A DNA stretch of 34,733 bases. Source: Bacteroidales bacterium. GTDB lineage: Bacteria > Bacteroidota > Bacteroidia > Bacteroidales > P3. Made by a program: the position numbers and the translations under genes. The stretch lies in the NCBI GenBank assembly GCA_017646685.1, contig JAGCLZ010000002.1:1-34733 (forward strand). Direction: 5' to 3'. Within the stretch, counting starts at the first letter, position 1. The number at the start of each line of letters is the position of its first letter. This document shows positions 25,160 through 34,412 of the stretch, piece by piece. The notes beneath the pieces were generated by a model. It ran no database searches. It worked only from the letters and a program-made list of their open reading frames with translations, and had not been told where the DNA came from.

Positions 25160-26053
25160 ATGGGAAAAGTTGCTAAACATCAGCCAATAAAGTTGTGGGG
25201 TAGTTATTTATCCACGATATTTAGTATTGCATTGGTTCTCTTTGTTTTAGGGTTGTTAATGGTATTGGGTTATCATTCTTATCGTTACACGACTGATATA
25301 AAAGAAAATATTATATATAATGTGATTCTTTCGCCATCAACAGAGCAACACGAGGTGGCTATACTGAATAAAATGCTGAATCAAAAAGATGAGTATCCCT
25401 ATATAAAAGCTGTAAATTATATATCGAAAGATGAAGCTGCACGTATATTTACAGATGAATTGGGTGATAATTTTGTTGATTTCTTGGGATACAATCCTCT
25501 CTTTCCTTCTTTTGAAGTGAATATGATATCGGGTATATCTACAGAACAGACCAATGCCAATATTGAATTGTTCAAGGAAAGTTTGAAAAGTTATACCTTT
25601 GTTACAGATGTGGTATATCAAGAAACTACAGTTAGCGAGGTGAATGAAATTATATACAATGTAGGTTGGGTATTGCTTGTATTTACAGCCTTGCTTTTGT
25701 TTGTATCCATAGTTGTGATAAACAATACGATAAAGATTGTTATATACTCGAAGCGATATACTATAAAAACCATGCAATTGGTAGGGGCAAAGCGTAGTTT
25801 TATAATACGCCCTTTTTTGCATCGTAGTGTGATATATGGTTTGTTGGGAGGTTTTATAGCAGCATTGCTGTTGGCGGTATTGGTGTTTATTGCATATAAA
25901 CAGCTTAATGTCAATATTGCCATGGCTGATGTGCAAATGCCATACATTGTTATAATAGGTGCTGTAGTGCTGATGGGTATAGCAATATCATATCTTTCAA
26001 CCTATTTTTCAATACGATATTATTTAAATCATAAAGACGAACAATTATATTAA
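25160..26053 (+). CDS. ftsX: Cell division protein FtsX
   Basis: The 297-residue inner-membrane protein has one N-terminal helix (about 20-42), a periplasmic domain (about 45-165, with VNYISKDEAARIFTDELGDN) and three C-terminal helices. Between them lies the cytoplasmic VIYSKRYTIKTMQLVGAKRS, the conserved FtsX segment. With the ATPase FtsE it regulates wall hydrolases at the septum; ftsE is not in the window. It is the first gene of the + strand run, with DUF3098 following 12 bases later. Confidence 0.93.
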   Translation: MGKVAKHQPIKLWGSYLSTIFSIALVLFVLGLLMVLGYHSYRYTTDIKENIIYNVILSPSTEQHEVAILNKMLNQKDEYPYIKAVNYISKDEAARIFTDELGDNFVDFLGYNPLFPSFEVNMISGISTEQTNANIELFKESLKSYTFVTDVVYQETTVSEVNEIIYNVGWVLLVFTALLLFVSIVVINNTIKIVIYSKRYTIKTMQLVGAKRSFIIRPFLHRSVIYGLLGGFIAALLLAVLVFIAYKQLNVNIAMADVQMPYIVIIGAVVLMGIAISYLSTYFSIRYYLNHKDEQLY

Positions 26054-26065
26054 AATAAATATATT

Positions 26066-26353
26066 ATGAAACCTAATACTGTAAATACAAAAGGTAATAC
26101 TCAAGAAGAAGTAAAAAGTAAATCCGATTTTGTTTTCGGAAAGAAAAATTATGTACTTATGATAGCCGGTTTATTGGTTATGGTAATTGGTTATTTATGT
26201 CTTGTAGGTGGCGGTTCAGAAGATCCTAATGTGTTTAATGATGCTATTTTTAGTACTCGCAGAATGGTAGTAGCTCCAATACTTATCATTGCCGGATTGG
26301 TAATAGAGGTATTTGCCATAATGATAAAGGATGGTAAAAGAGAGGAAGAATAG
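26066..26353 (+). CDS. DUF3098 family membrane protein
   Basis: The 95-residue protein has two membrane helices (VLMIAGLLVMVIGYLCL and MVVAPILIIAGLVIEVFAIM), with FVFGKKNYVLM before the first and GGGSEDPNVFNDAIFSTRRM between them. This is the DUF3098 pattern, commonly found between ftsX and uppP in Bacteroidales. The function is unknown; the context suggests the cell envelope or division. Confidence 0.88.
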   Translation: MKPNTVNTKGNTQEEVKSKSDFVFGKKNYVLMIAGLLVMVIGYLCLVGGGSEDPNVFNDAIFSTRRMVVAPILIIAGLVIEVFAIMIKDGKREEE

Positions 26354-26385
26354 TATTATAAGAATATAAAAATTATTATATAGAT

Positions 26386-27222
26386 ATGGAGTGGTTTGAA
26401 GCGTTGATACTTGGCTTAGTTCAAGGTTTTACAGAATATTTGCCCGTAAGTAGTAGCGGACATTTATTGTTGGGCAAGGAAGTGTTGGGTGTAAATGTAG
26501 ATGGAGGTGGTACTACGTTTGAGGTGATAGTGCATGTCGCAACGGTATTTTCCACTATAGTTATACTATGGAAAGAAGTAACTTGGATATTCAAAGGCTT
26601 GTTTAAGAAACCTATAAAGGCAGAGGTGGCCAATGAAACGAACAATAATTTGTTTGGTTGGCATTTTAATATGGAGCAGAGATATGCTTTCCTTATACTC
26701 ATATCTATGATACCTATAGGTATAGTAGGTGTGTTTTTCAAAGATCATGTTGATGCATTGTTTGAGGGCGATCTTTTGATTGTAGGTATTTGTTTGTTAT
26801 GTACTGCTTTACTACTTACTTTTTCGCAATATTTTTCGCCAAAGAAACCACATGAAATCAAATGTAAAGATGCTTTTATAATAGGCCTTTCGCAAGCTGT
26901 GGCTGTATTGCCGGGTCTTTCGCGTTCGGGAACAACCATTGCAACAGGTCTTTTGCTTGGCAATAGTCGTGAACATTTGGCTCAGTTTTCGTTTCTTATG
27001 GTTATACCTCCTATATTGGGCGAAGCATTGTTAGATGCCAAAGATATATTTATGGGTGGTGCCGAAACCATTTCTGTTACTGCAATGGTAGTAGGTTTTT
27101 TAGCTGCTTTTGCATCTGGTTGTGTAGCATGTAAGGCAATGATTGCATTGGTAAAACGTTGCAAATTGGTTTACTTTGCCATATATTGTGCTATAATAGG
27201 AATTGTTGCTATTGTATTTTAA
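26386..27222 (+). CDS. uppP: Undecaprenyl-diphosphatase (UppP/BacA)
   Basis: The 278-residue membrane enzyme recycles undecaprenyl diphosphate to the monophosphate lipid carrier used for peptidoglycan and surface glycans. The two active-site motifs are intact: [17 protein letters not shown] near the N-terminus and [18 protein letters not shown] in the middle. About eight hydrophobic segments are present. It lies between DUF3098 (32 bases) and truB (9 bases), so all are likely on one transcript. Confidence 0.96.
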   Translation: MEWFEALILGLVQGFTEYLPVSSSGHLLLGKEVLGVNVDGGGTTFEVIVHVATVFSTIVILWKEVTWIFKGLFKKPIKAEVANETNNNLFGWHFNMEQRYAFLILISMIPIGIVGVFFKDHVDALFEGDLLIVGICLLCTALLLTFSQYFSPKKPHEIKCKDAFIIGLSQAVAVLPGLSRSGTTIATGLLLGNSREHLAQFSFLMVIPPILGEALLDAKDIFMGGAETISVTAMVVGFLAAFASGCVACKAMIALVKRCKLVYFAIYCAIIGIVAIVF

Positions 27223-27231
27223 TATAGCTAT

Positions 27232-27939
27232 ATGACTGCAGAAGATTTAAAAGCAGGCAAGGTTGTGCTTGTAAACAAGCCTTACAAATGGACTTCCTTT
27301 CAGGTCGTAAATAAGATAAAGCATGTTTTGAGGCATAACTTCGATCTTAAGAAGATAAAGATAGGTCATGCCGGTACTTTGGATCCATTGGCCACAGGTT
27401 TACTTATAGTGTGTATAGGAAAAGAAACCAAATGCATAGAAAAGTATCAAGCATCTGAAAAAGAATATACAGGTACATTTGTATTAGGTGCCACTACTCC
27501 ATGTTTTGACATGGAAAAGCCTATTGATGCAACTTATCCCATCGACCACATTACCGAAAAACTTATTACAGATATGGCCAATACTTTTGTTGGTGAGATT
27601 GAACAGGTGCCACCGATATTTTCGGCAGTGAAGATAAATGGCAAAAGAGCTTTCGATTATGCACGTAATCAAGAGGAAGTAGAGATAAAGGCAAAGAAGA
27701 TATTTATCAAGACTTTTGAAATAACACGTATTGAGCTACCAGAAGTGGATTTTAGAATAGAATGTAGTAAAGGAACATATATACGTTCGATAGCACGTGA
27801 TTACGGAAAAGCGTTAAACTCCGGAGCATACCTTTCGAGGTTGTGTCGTGAGAGGATTGGAGAATTTTCGTTGACTAGTGCGATGGAAATAGAAGAAGTG
27901 TCTGATTATTTAACAAATACTATTGTGGAAGTTAAATAA
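27232..27939 (+). CDS. truB: tRNA pseudouridine-55 synthase
   Basis: The 235-residue enzyme makes pseudouridine 55 in the T-loop of tRNAs. NKPYKWTSFQVVNKIK and KIGHAGTLDPLATGLLIVCI contain the catalytic Asp (TLDPLATG). FSAVKINGKRAFDYAR and CSKGTYIRSIARDYGKAL are further conserved motifs. The protein is short because the C-terminal PUA domain of the E. coli enzyme is missing, which is usual in Bacteroidota. Confidence 0.96.
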   Translation: MTAEDLKAGKVVLVNKPYKWTSFQVVNKIKHVLRHNFDLKKIKIGHAGTLDPLATGLLIVCIGKETKCIEKYQASEKEYTGTFVLGATTPCFDMEKPIDATYPIDHITEKLITDMANTFVGEIEQVPPIFSAVKINGKRAFDYARNQEEVEIKAKKIFIKTFEITRIELPEVDFRIECSKGTYIRSIARDYGKALNSGAYLSRLCRERIGEFSLTSAMEIEEVSDYLTNTIVEVK

Positions 27940-28028
27940 TTAGACATGTATATTATTTATAGTGTTCTGTAATTCAGTTTAAATATAATTTATTGTTAAA
28001 AAACTTGACAAACCACTGTTAAGTGTCG

Positions 28029-28036
28029 TATATTTG
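28029..28036 (+). promoter_or_regulatory. -7 box of queA
   Basis: TATATTTG fits TAnnTTTG. CTTG at 28004-28007 lies 21 bases upstream and could serve as a weak -33 box. The queA ATG is 104 bases downstream, so queA probably has its own promoter within the 200-base gap after truB. Confidence 0.5.
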
Positions 28037-28139
28037 CAAATTGTTTTGTAAGAGGTTGATGTGGATTTATGTTTCATATTTCCAAAGTATCAAATTCTTT
28101 TATTGTTTGAACGAATAAAAATAAATATATAATTATATA

Positions 28140-29195
28140 ATGAAATTATCTCAATTCAAGTACACATTACCTAAAGATTTATTCGCAGAGAAGCCTTCAA
28201 AACTTCGTGATGAGGCTCGTTTATTAGTAGTTGATCGTAAAACGGGAGCAATAGAACACAGACTGTTTAAGGATCTTATAGACTATGTTGACGAGGGAGA
28301 CGTTATGGTGCTAAACAATACCAAGGTGTTTCCGGCATTGCTTTATGGAGAAAAAGAGAAAACAGGTGCAAAGATAACAGTGTTTCTTTTGCGTGAATTG
28401 AATCGTGAAAGCAGGCTTTGGGATGTAATAGTAGATCCTGCACGTAAAATACGTATAGGAAATAAGTTGTATTTTGGACACAACGATACTCTTATAGCAG
28501 AAGTTATAGACAATACTACATCGCGAGGACGTACTGTGCGTTTCTTGTTTGATGGTTCTCATGAAGAGTTTATTACCACAATAAAATCGTTGGGACATAC
28601 ACCTTTGCCCGAAGAGTTGTTGCGTTTGCGTAATGTAGTACCGGAAGATGCAGAACGTTATCAAACCATATATGCCAAACATGAAGGTGCAGTGGCTGCA
28701 CCTACTGCAGGCTTGCATTTCAGTCGTGAACTTTTGAAGCGTTTAGAAATAAAGGATGTAAAGATGGCCGAAGTAACTTTGCATGCAGGTTTGGGCAACT
28801 TCAAACCTATAGAAGTGGAAGATTTGACAAAGCATCGTATGGATTCGGAAGAGATGTATATTGATGATGAATCCTGTGATATCATAAATAAAGCCAAGGC
28901 CAATGGCAAGAAGATATGTGCCGTAGGTACCACATCAATGAAGGTGTTGGAAACTGCTGTAACAATTCCAGGAAAGGTAAGACCTTATTCCGGTTGGACA
29001 AACAAGTTTATATATCCTCCTTACGATTTCAGTGTTGCTGATATGATGGTTACAAATTTCCATCCCTCAATGTCATCGATGTTTATAATGGTAACGGCAT
29101 TTGCAGGATATGATTTGATGATGAAAGCTTATCAGACAGCTATAAAAGAAAAATACAAATTTTACACATATGGCGATGCAATGTTGATATTGTAA
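28140..29195 (+). CDS. queA: S-adenosylmethionine:tRNA ribosyltransferase-isomerase
   Basis: The 351-residue enzyme transfers and rearranges the ribose of SAM onto preQ1 in tRNA, giving epoxyqueuosine in the queuosine pathway. [63 protein letters not shown] and [18 protein letters not shown] are family motifs, and length is normal. No other queuosine gene is in the window. A strong hairpin follows the stop. Confidence 0.97.
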   Translation: MKLSQFKYTLPKDLFAEKPSKLRDEARLLVVDRKTGAIEHRLFKDLIDYVDEGDVMVLNNTKVFPALLYGEKEKTGAKITVFLLRELNRESRLWDVIVDPARKIRIGNKLYFGHNDTLIAEVIDNTTSRGRTVRFLFDGSHEEFITTIKSLGHTPLPEELLRLRNVVPEDAERYQTIYAKHEGAVAAPTAGLHFSRELLKRLEIKDVKMAEVTLHAGLGNFKPIEVEDLTKHRMDSEEMYIDDESCDIINKAKANGKKICAVGTTSMKVLETAVTIPGKVRPYSGWTNKFIYPPYDFSVADMMVTNFHPSMSSMFIMVTAFAGYDLMMKAYQTAIKEKYKFYTYGDAMLIL

Positions 29196-29217
29196 AGCTA
29201 ATGCAATAATAATTTTT

Positions 29218-29257
29218 ACAGAAAAGAATGGAAGAGTGTTCTGCCATTCTTTTCTGT
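29218..29257 (+). terminator. Terminator of queA
   Basis: ACAGAAAAGAATGG / CCATTCTTTTCTGT is a perfect 14-bp stem with a 12-base loop, followed by TTATAAT. It lies between queA and ispD, so ispD either depends on read-through or starts separately. Confidence 0.8.
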
Positions 29258-29281
29258 TTATAATACATAACATTAGAGATT

Positions 29282-29959
29282 ATGGAACGATATATGATTA
29301 TAGTGGCAGGTGGTTCGGGAAAACGTATGGGTAGCGATGTCCCTAAACAGTTTCTTCCCATTAATGGAAAACCAATACTTATGCGTACAATTGAACGTAT
29401 AAAGCAATATGACAATAATATGTCTATAATAATCGTATTGCCGGAAGACCATATTCCTTATTGGCAACTATTATGTCGCGAATATAACTTTGATGTGCCA
29501 TGTATTATAGCCCATGGAGGGAAGGAGCGTTTTTATTCGGTGAAAAATGCATTGACCCATGTGCCTGAAGAATGTTGGGTTGGAGTACATGACGGTGTAA
29601 GACCATTTGTGTCCAACGAAACATTGGACAAACTGTTTGAAGCATCTGAAACAAACTATGCTGTTATACCTGCCATAGCTCCATACGAAAGTATAAGAAT
29701 GGACACCGGTGATAGTAATTCAATAATAGATCGCAATATAGTAAAGCTGATTCAAACTCCCCAAATTTTTCATTCATCGTTGTTAAAGAAAGCCTATAGC
29801 ACAGATTACAAAACAATGTTTACCGATGATGCTTCGGTGGTCGAACAGGTAATGGGCAATAAGATAAAACTGGTGGAGGGTAACAGAGAAAACATAAAAA
29901 TAACCACAACTTTCGACCTTATGATGGCCGAAGTGATATACGAAAATTACAAATTCTAA
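29282..29959 (+). CDS. ispD: 2-C-methyl-D-erythritol 4-phosphate cytidylyltransferase
   Basis: The 225-residue enzyme couples MEP with CTP in the non-mevalonate isoprenoid pathway. IIVAGGSGKRMGSDVPKQFL is the nucleotide-binding loop, with the essential Arg and Lys. VHDGVRPFVS, QTPQIFHSSLLKKAY and FTDDASVVEQ are further conserved motifs. Length is normal. It follows the queA terminator closely, and its 3' end overlaps the convergent small gene by four bases. Its product ultimately feeds the undecaprenyl carrier recycled by UppP. Confidence 0.96.
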   Translation: MERYMIIVAGGSGKRMGSDVPKQFLPINGKPILMRTIERIKQYDNNMSIIIVLPEDHIPYWQLLCREYNFDVPCIIAHGGKERFYSVKNALTHVPEECWVGVHDGVRPFVSNETLDKLFEASETNYAVIPAIAPYESIRMDTGDSNSIIDRNIVKLIQTPQIFHSSLLKKAYSTDYKTMFTDDASVVEQVMGNKIKLVEGNRENIKITTTFDLMMAEVIYENYKF

Positions 29960-30207
29960 TTATTGGTTTCCTCCTTTATAATATCAAAAAGATTGATCTG
30001 CACATTGTCGAATAGTCGTAATTGGTTTTCCGGTGTCGAGTCTGCAACGTTTTTGATATTGGCAATCAGTGATTGGTGAATAATTTGTTTGGCAGCTACT
30101 GTTCGCGAAACGCCATGTTCCTTTGCATAATGTAGCAAAAGAATGTTGTCCTTTTCTGAAAGTGTAAGTTTCAATTTCAACGTCTTTGGTGTTTTCTTGG
30201 CGTTCAT
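29956..30207 (-). CDS. Small protein with ribbon-helix-helix-like region, 83 aa
   Basis: The basic N-terminus (MNAKKTPKTLKLKLTLSEKD) is followed by a short beta strand and two helices (NILLLHYAKEHGVSRTVAAK), reminiscent of CopG/Arc-type RHH DNA-binding proteins. An acidic C-terminal tail follows (LFDNVQINLFDIIKEETNN). The family is not certain. I use ATG 30207; a TTG at 30264 would overlap a -7 box. No toxin gene accompanies it, so an antitoxin role is unsupported. Confidence 0.55.
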   Translation of the reverse strand: MNAKKTPKTLKLKLTLSEKDNILLLHYAKEHGVSRTVAAKQIIHQSLIANIKNVADSTPENQLRLFDNVQINLFDIIKEETNN

Positions 30208-30261
30208 TAGTTGTTCTTTTGGCGTATTTATTTTCTGTTTTGCATCATTACTTTCACACTT

Positions 30262-30269
30262 CAAAATTA
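30262..30269 (-). promoter_or_regulatory. -7 box of the RHH-like gene
   Basis: TAATTTTG on the - strand fits TAnnTTTG, 54 bases before the ATG at 30207. Confidence 0.5.
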
Positions 30270-30451
30270 CAAATTAATTTGCTAATAAATCAGTATCATC
30301 TGTTGTTTGTTATCAACAATATATAGTTATAACATTAATTTGTAATGTGTTAACGTGTGATAAGCCGTTGTTTGAGATGTAAAATAATAATTGCTGGACC
30401 CTTGTTATTCCCTATACACACCGCTATTGAGCTTGCTTTTTAAGTAAAAAA

Positions 30452-30476
30452 GCCGTTTCCCATACAGAGAAACGGC
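30452..30476 (-). terminator. Orphan - strand terminator hairpin
   Basis: GCCGTTTC / GAAACGGC is an 8-bp stem with a 9-base loop. On the - strand TTTTTT follows directly. No coding gene ends here: the nearest - strand gene upstream ends at 31024. It may end a small RNA transcribed from within about 30480-30790. The 76-codon frame across it runs through the hairpin and is not convincing. Confidence 0.6.
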
Positions 30477-30796
30477 CCAAAATACATCTTTGAAATAAGT
30501 AAGCACAATCATATAACGCACATATTTGATATTTGTTTTGTGAACAGTATATTTTTTTTCTATATCGATAAAAACTATACAAAGGATTTGATAGAACAAA
30601 AAAACGAAAGAAATATCTATAAGGTATATTCCCAAAAAATACTACTCTCGCATATTTAGCGAAGCAGTAAAATGGGTAGGTACTATAGTGTTGTGGTTAA
30701 AATTTTTATTACAGTTAATGTTCAAAAGGGTAATAAATTAGTGCTGTTCAGATATAATGTAACCAAAGGATTGTTGGGATAAACAAGATTTGCTAG

Positions 30797-30965
30797 TTGG
30801 ATGTTAAATTTTACACCCTATCATCAATCTGTTTACAATAGGGTGCCATGAGTGTGATAATATACTGTCAATCGTTGGCCAATATATCGCCAAAAATTCC
30901 TGAAAGTCCCTCGTGATGTAGATTAAGCTACATCGCGAGGAATTTTCATCTACATCGGTGTAGGG
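30797..30965 (+). repeat. Dispersed intergenic repeat, copy 4 (best preserved)
   Basis: It starts GTTGGATG and TTAAATTTTA as in copy 1. A perfect 8-bp stem CACCCTAT (30815-30822) / ATAGGGTG (30839-30846) encloses the loop CATCAATCTGTTTACA. The core TATACTGTCA is at 30862-30871, followed by TTGGCCAATATA. The second module is a strong hairpin, CCTCGTGATGTAG / CTACATCGCGAGG with a 5-7 base loop (one G-T pair), then a partial third arm CATCTACATCGGTGTAG. Confidence 0.75.
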
Positions 30966-31023
30966 TATTTAGATTAGAAGTTGCCTTAATAGCAGAGTTT
31001 GATAAACATAATGGTTTACTTAT

Positions 31024-31764
31024 CTATAGAGCGAGCCTAAGACCTCCCAGAAGTATTGGATAAATTGGATGTGCGTAACTGCGTTTAGATACTCGCACAT
31101 CGTTGGCATGTGAATTAGAACATCCTCCGCGTGAAACTACAAGTGCACTATAACGAGTTTCATTGTAATTAAAACTGAACTGGTCTTGACAAAATTCCTG
31201 CACATTGCCACTCATATCGTATATTCCCAGTTCATTTGGCTTCTTGGTTTTTACACATTGTAAAGCATTCCTACTATTATCGTAATACCATGCCACTTCA
31301 TTTACATCATTACTTCCACTATATTTGTATCCATGGCTTTTATTGCCTCCTCTAGCTGCATATTCCCATTCTGCTTCGGTAGGTATGCGGAATGTTTGAC
31401 CGGTTAGTCTGTTTAGTCTGGAAATAAATTTTTGGCATTGGTCCCATGAAATATACGTTGCAGGCCATTGCAATTTTTCACCCAAAAGAATTCCGGATGG
31501 GATTTCTCCCATAACAGCTTTCCATAATTCTTGTGTTACTTCGGTTTCTCCTATCATAAAGTCGACAATGATTTCGCTATGAGCTGGATATTCACGGTCT
31601 TCGCAATCATTTTCTTGCTCCGGAGTGCATCCCATTGTGTATGTACCACCCTCTACTTTTATCATTGTAAAACTTACACCGTTTACGGTAAAAGTTTTAC
31701 TCTTTTCTGCACAAGAGACTGTGGTTCCACATATAAGCAAAACCAGTAGTATTTTATTTACCAT
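31024..31764 (-). CDS. SUMF1 / formylglycine-generating-enzyme-like lipoprotein
   Basis: The 246-residue protein has a lipoprotein signal (MVNKILLVLLICGTTVSC, lipobox TVSC) and then a SUMF1 domain: MIKVEGGTYTMGC, MIGETEVTQELWKAVMGEIP, WPATYISWDQCQKFISRLNR, FRIPTEAEWEYAARGG and GIYDMSGNVQEFCQD. The GNVQEF/RGG pattern is the C-type-lectin-like core. True formylglycine enzymes use a Cys pair in a defined C-terminal segment. Here a Cys is seen in QEFCQD and RGGCSNSHAN, but catalysis cannot be assumed. Many Bacteroidota SUMF1 lipoproteins are structural (GldJ/GldK type). A slightly longer start at 31776 is possible; no sulfatase gene is nearby. Confidence 0.87.
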   Translation of the reverse strand: MVNKILLVLLICGTTVSCAEKSKTFTVNGVSFTMIKVEGGTYTMGCTPEQENDCEDREYPAHSEIIVDFMIGETEVTQELWKAVMGEIPSGILLGEKLQWPATYISWDQCQKFISRLNRLTGQTFRIPTEAEWEYAARGGNKSHGYKYSGSNDVNEVAWYYDNSRNALQCVKTKKPNELGIYDMSGNVQEFCQDQFSFNYNETRYSALVVSRGGCSNSHANDVRVSKRSYAHPIYPILLGGLRLAL

Positions 31765-31776
31765 TTTGATTACCAT

Positions 31777-32191
31777 TTTCTTTCAGTTGTTGCTTTAGTT
31801 TCCGTCAATATACGGATGTATCTTTGCTATCTGTAAGAGTTGAAACTACATCCACTATAGAAAATACCATTTTCCAATTCATCGACTAATATTGTTCTTA
31901 TTTTTCTCTTTTCAAATAGCTTTATATATTCAGTTGTTGTCGTATTCATTATGTTTAATTCACGCTTCAATGTTGCAATACACTGAAGGTTATTATAATA
32001 CATCGCATATAAGAAATCTACTATTTGACACAAAGATATATCTTTATTCTGAAATATGCAACATTGAGTTGTAAAACAGAAAAGCTGAGAGTCGCCCTGC
32101 AAAACTCTGAGATTTATGAATGTCAATCCATGCGATAGCAATAATAAAAGCATAGTAAAGACGTTATTATCAATATTCAAATCTTTATACA
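31777..32191. other. Intergenic gap between divergent genes
   Basis: This 415-base AT-rich stretch should hold the promoters of the SUMF1-type gene (-) and the lipoprotein gene (+), but I see no consensus -33/-7 pair. A - strand frame (31827 to an ATG at 32153) encodes a peptide ending NGIFYSGCSFNSYR. Its C-terminal 50 residues look moderately protein-like, but no family is recognised. It could be a gene remnant. Confidence 0.3.
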
Positions 32192-33019
32192 ATGAAAAAG
32201 ATTATACTTATAATAATAGGTGTAATAGGAATAATTACAGCCTGTAGCAACGCGAGCAATAACAATAGAAATGTATCTACGGGCAGTTTAGAAGAAAAAG
32301 TAAGGTTTTTCCACTCTGCCACCGATAGTATTAACCATAGCAACAAAATGGATTCATCATTAATGGAGACCTTCGATTGGGAAATGGAAGAACCATTCGT
32401 CGAAAAAGGATGCACTATTTTATATCGTAACTCGTTTTTGGAATATATTGATAGTAACATATACGATGTTGAAGTACTATCATATTATCTATATCAACGT
32501 GGTACAGCATTGTACGATTCCGCGCTACAGCAAAGATCATCCATTACAGTAGATGATTTATTTAAAAGCTGTAGAATGTCCGACAGCTCATTTTATAGTA
32601 TTCCTTTGAAAAACATACCTCTCCAATGGTATCCAATACGATACTATAGGGGAAATCCTTATATTTATTTCGACGATATTTGCGGAATATACATATCACC
32701 AAAAGTAATAGTTTCTGTATGTTCTGATATTGGACTATATCAATTAAAAGAAATAAAAGAGCAATCCAAAGGAAATTATATATTTTCCATTGTAAACGAT
32801 TACAATGAAATAATTACAAGCACAATACAACTTATAGACCCCTCAATAGGTATATACTATATCGACAAAATATTAGGACATGAAGGGTTATATACCAACG
32901 ATGTACACATTTCCAAATACGACATCATTTATAGTGAAGGCTATGGTTATACTGTTACTAGCGACAATATAGCCGACTCAAATAATATAGATTTATCAAT
33001 ACAAATAAAAAAGAAATGA
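32192..33019 (+). CDS. Hypothetical lipoprotein, 275 aa
   Basis: MKKIILIIIGVIGIITAC is a lipoprotein signal with lipobox ITAC (Cys18), followed by an Asn/Ser-rich linker (SNASNNNRNVSTGS). The mature part is rich in Tyr, Ile and Asp (NPYIYFDDICGIYISPKVIV, DPSIGIYYIDKILGHEG), probably a beta domain. The family is not recognised. Its stop overlaps the next gene's start (ATGA), so the two are translationally coupled and may act together at the cell surface or in the periplasm. Confidence 0.72.
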   Translation: MKKIILIIIGVIGIITACSNASNNNRNVSTGSLEEKVRFFHSATDSINHSNKMDSSLMETFDWEMEEPFVEKGCTILYRNSFLEYIDSNIYDVEVLSYYLYQRGTALYDSALQQRSSITVDDLFKSCRMSDSSFYSIPLKNIPLQWYPIRYYRGNPYIYFDDICGIYISPKVIVSVCSDIGLYQLKEIKEQSKGNYIFSIVNDYNEIITSTIQLIDPSIGIYYIDKILGHEGLYTNDVHISKYDIIYSEGYGYTVTSDNIADSNNIDLSIQIKKK

Positions 33020-33780
33020 AAAAGATTATACTTACGATAACAATACTTGCACAAGCAATAAGCTCGATGGCACAAGAAATGCCTTGGTTTATGGAATATC
33101 AGAAGGAACCAACATACAAAGGACAAGTAAAGGAGGTAAAAGAATATTACCCCGTAATGAGAGAAGAGTCAGAATTACAAGATACTGATTACCACTTCTA
33201 TACCTACTCGATAGACAGGAAACTATTATCCGAATACATAAATGATGTAGACCGCCTATGCAATTGTAAATGCTATTGGAACCACCGCTTGGATTCCATA
33301 CTATGGGACGGAGATTGCTATCATGTAAATTACTTTATATACGACATCAACAACCGATTGGAAAAAATAATCTGTAACTACAATGGCACGTATGACACCG
33401 TAACTATTGTATATAACCATATGGGATACCCCATATCCACCATTGGCGACGAATATAGCGAAGCAAACAAACCCTGGTTCTCATGGTACAGCTATGGAAA
33501 AATAAAAGGTATGGGTAGCGAGCATTGGCACTCGTGGTATGAGTATGACAACAAAGGACGTTTGGCAAAAAGCATAAGTAAAAGCCACACAATAACATAT
33601 ACTTACAACGAGTACGACGACATAGTGGAAGAACGAATATACAATAACGAGAAATATCCTACCGAAGCCAAACGCATATTCACATACTCATACAAATATG
33701 ACGAGCACGGCAATTGGATAGAAAAATATAGAAACGATAAACTAATCATCATTAGAAAAATAATATATTACCAAGAATAA
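33016..33780 (+). CDS. Secreted protein with YD/RHS-like repeats, 254 aa
   Basis: A signal peptide (MKKIILTITILAQAISSMAQ, cleavage probably after SMA) is followed by a domain with recurring Tyr-Asp units: YFIYDINNRLEKIICNYN, WYEYDNKGRLAKSISKS, YTYNEYDDIVEERIYNN and YSYKYDEHGNWIEKYRN. This is the pattern of YD/RHS-type or MORN-like Bacteroidota repeats, forming beta-hairpin stacks. The function is unknown. It starts inside the previous gene's stop codon. A FISUMP-domain fragment begins directly after its stop, which might mean that a longer ancestor was split here. Confidence 0.7.
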   Translation: MKKIILTITILAQAISSMAQEMPWFMEYQKEPTYKGQVKEVKEYYPVMREESELQDTDYHFYTYSIDRKLLSEYINDVDRLCNCKCYWNHRLDSILWDGDCYHVNYFIYDINNRLEKIICNYNGTYDTVTIVYNHMGYPISTIGDEYSEANKPWFSWYSYGKIKGMGSEHWHSWYEYDNKGRLAKSISKSHTITYTYNEYDDIVEERIYNNEKYPTEAKRIFTYSYKYDEHGNWIEKYRNDKLIIIRKIIYYQE

Positions 33781-33782
33781 TA

Positions 33783-34187
33783 GACCTTGGGCTTCAAAGC
33801 GGTACCTTGTGGAAAGATAGTAATGAAGAGGGTTTCTATTCGTTCGACTCAGCCATAGCAGTATTCAACAACAGCCTGCCATCAAAAGAAGAAATGGAAG
33901 AACTTGTAAATACATGTAAAAGCTAATGGGATGGTGCTAATTACAAGATAACCGGACCAAATAAGAATTACATAATATTACCGGAGCCGGTCGCATTATT
34001 GATGGCACGTACGCTGATGCCTATTCGATATGTGTACAAGGATGTATTGAACATCAACCCAAGCTCTACTATTGCAGATATGATTGCAGCACGGAATTTA
34101 TGGTTCTATCTCGGCAAAATAAAAATAACAAATTCACCTCATTGGATAGGTCTTTCCATTCGTTTAGTGAAAAGAAAAACCGCCTAA
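33783..34187 (+). pseudogene. FISUMP-domain (Fibrobacter major paralogous domain) remnant
   Basis: The segment DLGLQSGTLWKDSNEEGFYS starts the domain as usual, followed by LPSKEEMEELVNTCKS, an in-frame TAA (33924-33926, where Trp or Glu is expected), WDGANYKITGPNKNYIILP and, at the end, GLSIRLVKRKTA, the usual closing strand. Between about 33985 and 34100 the expected sequence (AAG-like then DGTYADA) appears in another frame, so there are probably two compensating frameshifts. The N-terminus with any signal peptide is missing. It is a decayed member of a paralogous surface-protein family. Confidence 0.7.
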
Positions 34188-34412
34188 CAGCAGGCTTATG
34201 AATCTTAATCATTGAAAGGTGTGCCTCTAATGGTTTGAAATAAAATTTAAAGCTATGATTCGATTCTTTATCAGAGTAAACCCAAAATAGTCGTAATAGT
34301 GAATAATGTAAACTGTAAATAGTCGATAATTATTAACTAGTCAACTTAAATCAGTCTCAAGATACAAAAGTGACAACCTAAATCAGCAAATCACACAATG
34401 TGGCAGTTTGTG

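Noticed and set aside
29956..30207. Antitoxin of a toxin-antitoxin pair
   Set aside because: Only an RHH-like outline is seen, and neither neighbour is a toxin; ispD is convergent and the other side is a long gap.
30405..30635. 76-codon - strand frame
   Set aside because: It reads straight through a strong terminator hairpin, and its composition looks random.
31827..32192. 121-codon - strand frame upstream of the SUMF1-type gene
   Set aside because: It starts at a TTG overlapping the divergent gene's start codon. No recognisable domain; mentioned as a possible remnant in the gap entry only.
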